Shown here in pieces: positions 36,241 to 47,700 of a DNA stretch of 64,000 bases (positions are counted from its first letter, which is position 1; each line of letters opens with the position of its first letter). A model generated the notes under the pieces. The model searched no databases, was not told the origin of the DNA, and was given only the letters and a program-made list of their open reading frames with translations. The position numbers were made by a program, and so were the translations under genes. The DNA comes from Oryzias latipes (taxonomy: Eukaryota > Chordata > Actinopteri > Beloniformes > Adrianichthyidae), in the NCBI RefSeq assembly GCF_002234675.1, contig NC_019867.2, positions 3,490,001-3,554,000 on the forward strand, read 5' to 3'.

Positions 36241-36570
36241 AGGGTGCCCACATTATCAATCTGGATTTCAATCGGTTTTCATTTTATTGCATCAATCAAA
36301 AAATGAGGTATTATTTTTTTTGTCATGCTAAATGTCATCAATAAATTTCTTATTTTAGACTGTTTTTAAAAAAGCAGTAGTTTATCAGGCCAGTTCAGTA
36401 TCATAACTAGGAAATGCACTGGCCTGATAGTAGATGGCCAGTGTATCCCAGTCCATTTCTGATGCAAGTTTCCTCAGTCACCCTTTGTTTTCACAGTAAA
36501 AGGGTTTTTACCCTTAGCAAAAGGACCATGTACATCTAGTGCAGGAACTAAAATAATGAATCCTTCTTCA

Positions 36571-37438
36571 TTTTTTTTCTTTTTCTTTTTTTTTTTAACT
36601 TGTCCTGTCCAACAGCTGGGCAGTCAGATGAGAGCTGAGGGCCTCTTGTGTTGGACATATTTTGCTTTAACAAGAGGGGTTATTAATCTTCTGACAAACC
36701 AAGGGTATGTCTGAATAAACCCCTTTTGTAATTGAGGCCAAACTTTATTAATTTCAATCATGTCTTAAAATCCTTGGTGTTGGACCGGACGGAAAAGGAA
36801 AGAGGGGAAGAAGAGAGAGGGACGCTAGAAAGAGGGGGGGTAGGGGGTGATAATAGGAGGGGAAGGGGGATAAGACCATGAAGCAGCATAAAGCAACAAG
36901 TTTACTGGTTGTTAATCATTATGGTAAGGTTCAAATGCAGTACAAAAAGGGCGGGGCCCGTCCACACACACACTCAAATGTTATAAACACACCTGCTAGC
37001 TGCAAAAATGTCCACCTGTCGACATGTACACAAAACAGATAGTGTTCACACACATACTTATGCCTTAAAACCAACTAGTGTGAAATATTTCAGTCATTCA
37101 ATCATGCAAGCTATTAGTGCAAAGGTGAGCTAACACCTGTGCTCAGGTGAGGTTTTATGTTCTTCTAAAATGGATGGTGGAATGTGAAAAGAAGGAGGAG
37201 GAGCGCCCAGCCACCCCCACACCCATACCCCCGCCGCAGCAGCAGCGGCAGCCGGAATTCCCCCAACGCCACACGGGAACCGGCAGGGAACAACCGCCGC
37301 CCGGGCGACCAAGCCCGCCACCCAGGCCAGGGCCAGCAGGGCCGCCGCAAGGCCCCCAGAGCCAGAGGCCAGGGAAGCACGGAGGGAAAGAGAGCGCCGC
37401 CCCAGCCCAACCAGGAGAGCATCCTGGTTGGGCTGGGC
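36571..37438 (-). mobile_element. GC-rich retroposon with poly-A tail and 15-bp target duplication
   Basis: The insertion is flanked by the exact 15-bp repeat atgaatccttcttca (36556-36570 and 37439-37453). At its left edge is a T-rich tract (poly-A tail on the minus strand), and its right edge is GC-rich, so it is a minus-strand retroposed element about 868 bp long. I recognise the GC-rich block and the 'gaccatgaagcagcataaag' stretch as high-copy fish sequence, but cannot name the family. No reverse transcriptase is encoded; open frames of 63-122 codons reflect composition only. The 5' end carries a perfect 16-bp inverted repeat (37401-37437). Confidence 0.8.
37401..37437. repeat. Perfect 16-bp inverted repeat at the retroposon 5' end
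   Basis: cccagcccaaccagga (37401-37416), a 5-nt spacer (gagca), then the exact reverse complement (37422-37437). The right arm stops one base before the target duplication. Confidence 0.9.
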
Positions 37439-37689
37439 ATGAATCCTTCTTCAGACTAAATTGGAACATTGTAAATTATAGACAGACAGACAGACAAAAA
37501 AGGTTTGAGATATAAAACAATGTTGTTGTTTTTTTAATTTGTCAGGTTTAAAAGACATTACAGAGCAGAAAAAAAATATTCAAACAAAAAATGTGATTAT
37601 GGGGATTATTTAAATGAGTGCAAGGATGCAGATTTGCTTTGATGTGACATTTTTTATTTCAGTGAAACGCCACTGTTGTTTATCCAGAA

Positions 37690-37930
37690 AGACAGTTCTT
37701 CTTGAGTCACATTTGTCCTAAAGTTCTGTGGATAATCCAAATGTTCCTGTTGCTCACAGTGTGATTCTCCTTGAACTCTCCTATGGATCCATGTTTGTCC
37801 AAAAGTCTCTGTCTGGCCGTTAAATCATGGGTTCTAACCTGAACTGAGTCAATCGAGGGTCTGATCTTCTTTCCATCTTCTTATTCTGCTTCTTTTATGA
37901 TTTTCTGTATGATTCTTCATCCAAACTGGT
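37690..37930. repeat. Old dispersed repeat, unidentified family (copy 3)
   Basis: Shared words with copies 1 and 2 are 'tggataatccaaatgttcc', 'atggatccatgtttgtcc' and 'tcttattctgcttctttta'. It lies between the two divergent promoters. Confidence 0.5.
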
Positions 37931-37939
37931 CACTTCTGG

Positions 37940-38640
37940 GAAATTGATAATGGCTCTTTCTAGGGAACTTAGGAGTATTAAATTATATCTTTATCCATTA
38001 AATTTATAACTGGGAGTATCACATAACTGTGCTAATTGGACCTGATGTGTCTGGAGACAAGTAGATGTTTGGCAATAAAAAAGTGGTTTATTATAAAATT
38101 AATTTGAAGAATTATGTGTGGAGACTTAAGGCTCATGTGTTTTTGCTTATTTTATTAAATAATTAACTAATTTTTATTAAAATTAGCCATAACCACAGCT
38201 TATAGATTTACAAAAAGACTTTAAGGTTCTCTTGTCCTTTTTTATTTCTTCATGCAGCAAAAAAGACAGTTGTCTCTTGAAAGCCTATGGAGTCCATCAT
38301 CCTGTGGTATTCACACTATAACCAGATTTTTCCAGGTTCATCAGTTTACTCCCAATGTCAGATAACGGCTACCAAATTACCCAATTAACATGATCAATTG
38401 AATAATTTCATAACCCAGAACACACAAACCCCACACAAAAAGAAGTAAATAAATAAACGGCCATTGACAGCACCAAATACTGTATCGAATCTCTTGCAAT
38501 TGCCTGTTTTTTCCTTTTTTTCCATTGCAGATACAAAATTAAAGCGGATGTGTTTATTCTCCAAGGTGAATAAAACTAATTATATGTTCGTCCTTCTAGT
38601 TAAATAAAATACAATAAAGTATATTTTGTGCAATTTTTAA
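37940..38640. other. Intergenic DNA upstream of suds3, nothing recognised
   Basis: AT-rich sequence with no element boundary, exon or strong promoter motif visible. Confidence 0.4.
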
Positions 38641-38776
38641 ACGGAATACTCGTCAGGCACAAGCTTGGACAGCTTAGCGCTTGGGGGTCCTCGCAGTTGT
38701 AGGCGCAGTTTCAAGCGAGCAGCAAAACACCGAGCGATTGTTTATTTTGTTTTGTTTACATCCTCCAAATAAATAA
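38640..38776 (+). promoter_or_regulatory. suds3: suds3 promoter/5'UTR region
   Basis: CpG content rises here relative to the AT-rich DNA to the left, and the suds3 ATG is at 38777. No TATA box is evident, as expected for a broadly expressed gene. The transcription start cannot be fixed from sequence. The ATG context (aaataaATGG) has A at -3 and G at +4. Confidence 0.5.
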
Positions 38777-41700
38777 ATGGCGTCCACTTTAATATCGCCC
38801 GTGGTGGATTATTACAACGACGAGGAGGAGCTCGACAGCGTGGATGACGACGATGATCGGAGCTTCAGGGGCAGAGACTCCGAAGAAGGTAACGTTAAAT
38901 CAGTAGAACCTTTCTCTGTGGTTCGCGGGCTCCGTCTATTTATTGGAGAAGAAACGGAAATGCGCGGCCATTGCACATGTTTCGCTTGTTGTTCGTTGAA
39001 ACAGCACCTACAGTTAAGTTAAGTTTGGGATTTGAAAATATATATTTTGGGTAAACATGTGAGGTTTGATTATTGAGCGTGAAAGTGGTAGAGTTTGTAC
39101 TGCCTAGGCTTAGCTTCAAGCTAACATTTGGTTCCCGAATTGTTTTTTTTAAACAAAGGAAGGAAAACAAATAAAAATAATTGAGTAAAGTGACTTTATT
39201 AAAACAAATATATCAAATAATTAGCCACTAATAAATAATTAGAATGAGTCCCTTTTCTATCGCTATTTCCTAAAGGGTTGCCTTTTGTGGTGCATGAATG
39301 TTTATGCTCAAATGTCACATTTCTGCTCGAAAAAATTGGAATCGTCTAATAAAAGGGTTTAAGTGAGTGATTTGCAGAGTAAGTCACAGGAGTACCTCCC
39401 TCCCCTGCAGTTAGTTACCGCAGGATTTCAGTGCAATTCCCCGCAGCGTCCGTCCGCAGCGTTAATCAGCCGCCCTCCTACGTAACTTTAGCTCTGAGCG
39501 TTGACAGGTCGGCCTGCCTGCCGTGTCCACCGTTCTGCCCTTTCACACTCCGGTCAGGCGATCGCAGCGGAACCCGGCGCATCGAGGCGATGACAGCCCT
39601 GCCAGGTCTGCTTGTTTGGTGCTCCTGACCTCCAGAAGAACTGCGTAGCGTAGCTTTTATCTCCCCTTCTCTCCGCGCGCGCGCGTGTGTGCTGACGGTC
39701 CCGATCGCTCCGATCTCCTTGGAACAACTGTTGGAGCTAACTTTAGCTAGCCCTCAAAGCTAACTGAAACCGAAAGCGCTGCGTCAGCTTACGTGGGCCT
39801 CTCTGTCCGTGTCTTTTTCCCACGGGTTCACGAAGAAAACGGCACGTTTGTGAAGTCGATCGCGTCATCGTTGTGCTTCTGGGGGGGTAGAAACGTCCCG
39901 GCATCGCTCCGAGGGGGGTAGCCGCTGCTGGACCTGACAGACAGACAGCGGGAGCGCGGAGGATCAAAGCCCAGCAGCATGCGGCAAATGTTTGACTTTC
40001 ACGCGGACATCTGCACCGTCATTCCTCCGCCTCGAACTTTAACTTTGTCCCTTTTGAGTTGAACTGACGTGAGGCTTAAAAACAAACGTGGATCTGACCT
40101 GGGGGGCATTCAGTATGACCTCACCGGAGCCCCCCAGGCTGGTCTGCAATAAGACCTGTGCTGTCTGTCTGTCTGTCTTTCCTTCCGGGGAGGGAGCCGC
40201 TGACATGATCAGATGGGTTTAAGTGAGTTCAAACTTCAACTCAGTCTCTTTGTCCCCCCCCCCCCCCCCCCCCCCCTCAAAGACACAGAAGATGCCAGTG
40301 AGACGGACCTGGCCAAGCATGACGAAGATGACTATGTGGAAATCAAAGAGCAGTAAGGGATTTGTGTCTTTGTGTGTACTAGTGTGTGTGTGCGTGGCCT
40401 GAGCCGAACCCTTATTTGTGGTTTTGTTTTCCTGACAGAATGTACCAAGACAAGCTGGCCTCGCTGAAGAGACAGCTGCAACAGTTACAAGAAGGTAAAG
40501 ATGCAGGCCTGCACAGAACGCCATCATTTCAGAGTGCGTCATTAAAACCAAAGTATGTCTGAAGGGGTTTGTTTGTGGTAGGAAAGGTCTGCATGTTTTC
40601 CCAGATATCATTGCTCTACTGGTTACCTGGATCACCAGGTGTGTCTAGGATGTGCTGGAGAACAAATCCAGCCCTCAGGTGCCCCCCCTGGTTTTAGATC
40701 TGGCTTTTTTCTTAAAGCAAAGATGTGGGTGTAAACCAGAGATCTCCAACCTTTTTCAGGCCACAGATCGGTTTAAAATCAAACGGTATTTTCACGGACG
40801 GGGCTGAAGTGGGCCTCTGAGTTCTTTTATTGTTTTTTGCCTCCTGCTTTCTTTAGGTTTTGAGGGTAATGTTCATCTTCATCCTCTGTAAAATATCTGC
40901 TTTAAACTTAATTTGAACACTAGATTTCATGTAGGAACGATTAAAATGTGATCTAGAGTTTCCCTGAACCCACAGCCATCAAGGAGGAAGCTTAAAAACT
41001 CTGAACTCTTTAAACATTATTAAAAAAAACACTAATCCACTGTTTGAGTAAGTTTATTAGCAGCATCCTCATAACTTGCTGAATATTATTCATTATTATT
41101 ATGGTCCATATTTGGATTTAAGACTGTTTTTTTCTGATAAATGCAGCTGTCCTTTATTTTGAAGTCCTCTTTTGTTTCTTCTCCGACTCTTTTCTCCCAA
41201 AAGAAACTATGAGTATGTTTGTTTTTGTCAACTTTGCTGGTTTGGTGATTTCAGTTTAGCGGTCTGTGAAGCCGCTTAAGAAAGTAGCGGATGAATTTTC
41301 GACACACGACCGAGCGACTTTGCACGCGTCAAGAGTGAGTCGGATGTGGTGGAATAGTTTTCCAAAATATAACTTCCTTCAGAATCAGATTATAAAGCTG
41401 TGGACCGGTACCAGCGGTCCTACGGACCTGGACCGTCAACCCTGGGGGTTTGGGATCACTCTATTCCATCGGTACCAGCTTCTGTGGAGCTGAAGCCTCA
41501 CTAAGCTCCATCATTTCCTCAGCCTTTCGGCTTCATTGTCAAAGCTTTGTTCCTGCAGGCACGCTGCAGGAGTACCAGAAGAGAATGAAGAAGCTGGATC
41601 AGCAGTACAAAGAGAGGCTTCGAAACGCTGGTAAAAAAACAAAAAACAAAACCATGGCTGGTTCTTCAGCATCCACTTTAAACCCTCTAAGGCAGGGGTC

Positions 41701-44700
41701 GGGAACCTTTTTTGCCGAGAGAGCCATAAACGCCACATATTTTTAAATGTAATTTCGAAAGAGCCATACAATAGTGTAGTGTCCCTTTCCCACACTGAGG
41801 CACGGAGACTCAACCTCTTTTAAGGTTCTTTATTCTGGTTAGTGCAGACCGCAACAAGCGCCGAACAATTAATTCAGCAGCTCCTGAATCTCTCCCGCCG
41901 ACACGAGAGCGCTTCTACCAACTTTATATTCCCCTGCTCCCGCTGCAGCCCTCCCATTTCCCTTATTCGGCCCATAGCTGAACCCCATTGGTCATAACTA
42001 CCTAACAACAGGCTGAGCGACAGAACTGAGAGCCAATCAGATCTCTGCTTGATGCGTTCGTTGAACTCCAGAACTTTTAACGCGGCCCAACAGCCAAGTT
42101 AAACTCAGTCCGCAACAATATGTTTAAAACTAAATATACAAGTGAATGTGTGCATTTCATGTAATTTCAACATTTTTAAAGTACAATAAGTCTGTGGATT
42201 ATTTTTAATAACATTGTTGTGCTGTTGCTAATAAATGATGAGTATTTCTCATGGTAGTTTTGCTGATGGTCTAGTCTGGTTGGCTGAGTTTCTGCTTCAT
42301 GCAGGCGTTGAGACTTTAAACGTGATCGTAGGTCTGAATGTTTTGTAGATGTGAGACAGACTGCTCACATGCAGATACGGAGTTAAACACACACTCACAC
42401 GCTGCAGTGAGTGACAGGCAGCGGGTTTTACGTTTTTACAATCCCTGCGTGATTCACCTGCTGCCGGTCCCCACAACACCTCAGCCCCACCCTCTGCTTT
42501 CTTCCTCACACATCCCGTCCCCGCAACTGCGCGCTCTTTCTCAGAGACGGGAGCGCGCAGTTTTAGGCACGGCAATTCACAGGTTTCCGGCTGGTACAAA
42601 CTCTATGAAATAATAGATAATAGTAAACTGATAGCGCTGGCGCTGATTTCTCTCTCCAAGCACCGCTACTACTCCGCGCCTCTGTTATTGCATCGCGCCC
42701 GAGAAGGACTGGTCTAATGAAAAAAAAAATAGTACAATTAAAGATTTGTCTGCGAGCCACATGTGACCATCAAAAGAGCCATATATGGCTCGCGAGCCAT
42801 AGGTTCCCGACCCCTGTTCTAAGGTCTGCTTTGGACTACAGGAACCTCAGCATGTGTGTGTTAGAAACCCGGCTGCTCGGTCTCCTGATGAACTAAAAAG
42901 CTCCTGCGGGAATCCGTGTTTTGTTGTCAGACATCTTGGTTTGTCAGTCATCCTTCCGAAGGTCGTCTCTGCCGTAAAGCATGGAGATGAAATCATTTCC
43001 TAGATTTGTAGAGATATGCAAATGGAAACTTTTAACACAAATGCAGTAAGTCGAGCAGGTAAATCAAAGGGTTTATGACAGTGTACACACACACTTAATC
43101 CTCTGAACACACACTCACGTTCTTTTGAAGATCTTTCCTGCTCTTAAAGCTTCAGTCACAAATGCGTGGTGCATTCAAGGCTCCTGTAAAAACCTTGGAT
43201 TTTTTGGCTGTTTCTACATTAGAGCAGTAATTTAATAACACTCAGAATTTAGACCTTTATAGACCTGCTCCACTGAAAATCATGCTTTTTGTATTCCTAA
43301 CATGTTCTTATGTCATTTTCCTGATGATGGAGGACATTTTTAACTGAAATTAAGCTCGAAATTGAGTTTCTGAGTATTTCTTTATTGAAATTGTTCCGAA
43401 TCCGGAGCCAACGAAAAAAATGCCGTTTGATAAAGTTCTTATTTGTCCAGACCAATGGCCCCGCCCACAACTAACTTCAAAACTAATTTCTAACAAATTC
43501 CTGCCGCTCTGCAGAAACTATGTCCTAGAAAACGACACAGTTTTTTTTGATTTTGGCTAAAAACGTCAAAATTATAATTGAAAGATTACTAAGAAAGCTC
43601 TAAATAGATCAACGATGATCGGAGTGGGATTTTAACGACATCTGGCGATTAGAAATGTAAAGTTTTTTGTAGTCATGTTTTCCTAATGCGTTCTTAATAT
43701 TAATATTAGTTTTGGACAAAAATGTGTGTTTTACGTTGACAAAGCTGCAGAATCGTCATGTTGTCCGTGTAAAAAGTGTCATAAAGTTTGTTTCTCGCCT
43801 TTCTTCCTAAATCCTTACGCTTCTCTTCTTTTGCTGTTTGTTCACTTTTGAAACAGTAGATTTTATTCTACCTGACCAATATTCCTTCTTTGTTTACAGA
43901 TTTGTTTCTTCAACTTGAGGTAAGAACATTGAATCAGGTCTCTGCTGAAACCGAAGTGGGGGTTTTCCTGGATTAATCCGTGCCCCCCCCCCCCCCCCCT
44001 CTCAAATCGGCATCGTTACTTCAGTCGGAACAAGTGGAGAGGAACTACATCAAAGAGAAGAAGGCGGCGGTGAAGGAGTTTGACGATAAAAAGGTGGAGC
44101 TGAAGGAGAACCTCATCGCAGAGTTGGAGGAGAAGAAGAAAATGATCGAGAATGAGAAACTAACGATGGAGCTGACAGGCGGTAAGGACGCCGCCGCGTT
44201 CCCTCCTAATGTTAAATCAAGCGTTGCTTTCAGATTTTGTTGAGAAATGTTTGTATTTTCAGCAAAACTGTCAGATTTTTACTGTCGGTTACGGAAAATG
44301 TAACCGTCTGACTCTGCTCTGTCATTCAAAGACTCCATGGAGGTGAAACCCATCATGACCAGGAAGCTGAGGAGACGACCCAACGATCCAGTCCCCATAC
44401 CGGACAAGAGGAGAAAACCGGCACCAGATATCCTTCACAGGAACCCAGCTGGATGTTTTAAGACACTTCTGCTGCATTTTGATCCCATAAAAAAAAGTTT
44501 TATGTTGGAAAATGTATAACCTGTGAAATGTTTACATCTTTGGACCAATCAAAAGGCTGTTTTAAAGAATGTGTTGGCTCAGCTCGTCTTGTAGTGTGAA
44601 GTTCTGAAATGCTGCTTGTTCCTCACAGAATAACACAGAAGGGGTCTGACCTCTGACCTTTGTGGAGGACGCCACCTGGAGTCAGATCGTGACTCTGTTT

Positions 44701-47700
44701 ATGCTTTAGTTTTTTTTGAGCGTGTGATTGGAGGTCATTAGGAGGATTGAACTACTAACCCAAACTTTATTGATCACAATTCTAGCGGCTTACAACCATA
44801 TTAGGTGAATAGAATATAAAAGGTGCCTTGCTGTGGCGCAGGCGTGGAGTGACTGCACAGGTGGACAGTCTGAGTCCAGACCCAGACATGTAAAGGTATC
44901 CAGCGGCCCTTTGACCTTCACTAAGACCGCCATGTTGAATCGTCTGTTCTGATGTCGTCCTTGACTCCTCAAACCTCAGCTGAACTATTTGTTAACAGAA
45001 GAGCAGATAATAGAAGATCTACGAACACTAAACAAGGTGAGTACCGCCGTGTCTGCGGCATCCACCTCCCTTCCTGCTGCTCATCGTAACTCTTTTCCCT
45101 TTCATCTCTTACAGCTGAAGTCGCCCAAACGAGCAGGTACGTCCGCGGCGGCGCCGCTCAGTTCGTCCTTTTGGTTCAGGCGCGTTGACGAGCAGCTCTG
45201 ATGTCAAACGCTCTCGCTTTTCAGTGTCTCCCTCGACTCCCGAGCACGTCCCCTCCGCTCCCCTGGAGAACCTGTCCCAGCGCTACGAGGCTCGCATAGA
45301 GGAGGGGAAACTTTACTACGACAAGAGATGGTGAGTTTGTGGGGCCGCACTTCCATTCAACAATCAGGAATTCAAAGATCAAACCAAGATTCCCACCGTT
45401 ATGTTTTGAAAATTCAAATAAAATGATTTTAAACACCGTCATTTATAGCTTTATTTAGGAGAGGAGATCAGAATCAACATAACTGTTAAAAACACAAAGA
45501 TTTAGAAAGAAAGAAAAGGTTCTTATCACTTTAAAAAAAAGGTTTTCTGTCAACTTCCTGGTTAACTTCAGCAGCAAACAAAACATAAACATCACTGTCG
45601 TTTGGATCATTTAACAACAAATCCTGAACATTTTCAGCAGTTTTTCCATCCTCAGTGTTTAGCCGACTACATTTAAAATAGATGACAAGAAAAACAGCAA
45701 TTTGATATGAATGTAAATGATATAGAAAACAGACTTTTATCTTTAATCCTTTAAACTACGGTGTTTTACAAACCGACTATTTTCATCTTTAGTGAAAATC
45801 CCAAATACGTCCACACTAAAGATGAACATTTTACAGATGTGTTCTGGTTTCAAACGACACCACACAGCCGATAGGCAGATTTTTGAATATTATCCATTAA
45901 ATATTCATTATATATGTTATTCAAATTATCATTTATATTTACAACAAATCTGTTTTACAGTGCTTATTTCTGTAAAACAGTTTCTCTACAAAAAACATGA
46001 AATAGTTTCACTTAGAAAATGTAAACCTTCACCGACACTTTTCTCTAAAGATTTTTTCATTTCCAGTGCCAACATTTTCCCACATTTTAGAGCAAACGTT
46101 TCATTTCCTGGAGTGTATTTTACTGTACTTGACTGTACTCCTAAAGCATCAGTGATCACAAACATTTGTTGTCATTTTTCTGTAATAAATTGGAGAATAT
46201 CCAAGTGTTCGGATACGTGTTAAAGACCCACTCTGAAGAAAATACTGTGTTTTTATCATGTTGTGGTATTTTTCTGATGATGGGGGACATATCTAAAGAA
46301 AATTAGCATGTATTTTTGTAAAATGTTGTAAATAAGGAGAAGAAGAAACATGATTTACGGGTTTATGTGCTGTAAATCAGCGGGAGAGCGTCCAAGCAGA
46401 GAACTTTGGCAACTGGGAGGGGAAGGGGGGCGGGGTATCCCAGCCCCAAAGGTCCCGCCCACAACTCAGAGGTGAATATCTAATGAACCCCTGCTGCTCT
46501 GCAGAAACTGTCAGAGAAAATGGCTTCAAACAGCATCATCATATTTAAAAGATCACTGAGAAGACTTTGAAAATAGATCAAAAGATAATCAATTTTAACT
46601 TCCCTTAATCCACCACAACACACACACACGTTACACAACCCAGTGGATCAAAAAACTACACATCAGTAGATAATCACAGACTCAGAGGCACTAATTTTTC
46701 TACTTTCTGCAGGAACGTTTGTTGTTGTTCCTTGTGTCTCCACTAGATGGCAACATTACCACATTATATTGTCCAAAGTTTGATCGATGACTTTTGCACA
46801 GCAGAGATTTGAATTCTCTTCATTTCATCGTTGAAACCCGGGTCGTTTTGACCCCCTTTTTTATTTTTTCTTGAGACCCAAGCTGTTCATCACCTGTCAG
46901 AGGAAGGGGAGGGGCTATGGGGGAAGAGGAGGCCGTCACATGTGTTGTTCTCTAGCTGCTTAGTGATCAAACCCTTTTCCTGTCAGTCTGTCCTTGTTTG
47001 CGTTTCTCTGCTGACGGTTTGGTCGCCTTTAAGGAAAATGAAAGCCTTTTTGTTTGGAGGTTTCTGTCCAATTATCCGCTCGCTGCTGTCACTCTCACTT
47101 GTGCGTTTATCTTTGATGCATCTCCTCGTGTTTACACGTGCGTCTCCTCCTCATCCTCCCCCCTTGTTTTTATCCACACATAACCACTTTTTTTGAGCTG
47201 ACACAAAAAGCCAACAATTCAATGTTTCATCTCATTTTTGAACCTATTTTTGAACTTCTTTTTCAGGAATAAGAGATGTTTTGTGTATTTTTTAGTTTAT
47301 AATAATAATAATTAATGAGTAATAAAAACTTAAAAATAAAAATTGATCCCATTGGCTACCAGTATTTCTGTCAGCGTCTAGCCCAAAGCGTCTTCTGGTG
47401 TCATTCCTCCCCTAATGAGAGAGCGTTAGAACTACACCCCCCCCCCCCCCATGTCAATGATTTAACGGGGGGAGAGATGAAGAACAAACATTGAAATCAC
47501 AAAACATCAGCTGCTACAAATAAACATTGTTTTTCAAATGTTAAATATTTCAAGTTTTACATTTTTTCTCATGATTTAGTGTCAAATAAATTCTGATTTA
47601 CTTTTTCCATTTTACCAGCTGGTTTTTTATTCACTTTAAGGTGATTTGACCCCATAGTCTTTGTGTCCATAAACGGTCTGTTGTGTTTGACCCCCAGCTT

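Noticed and set aside
37147..37515. 122-codon P/G-rich frame and apparent CpG island
   Set aside because: The GC-rich block is inside a retroposon bounded by a 15-bp target duplication, so it is neither a gene nor a promoter island.
45792..46223. 143-codon frame in suds3 intron 10
   Set aside because: AT-driven composition, overlaps repeat sequence at its end, no domain.
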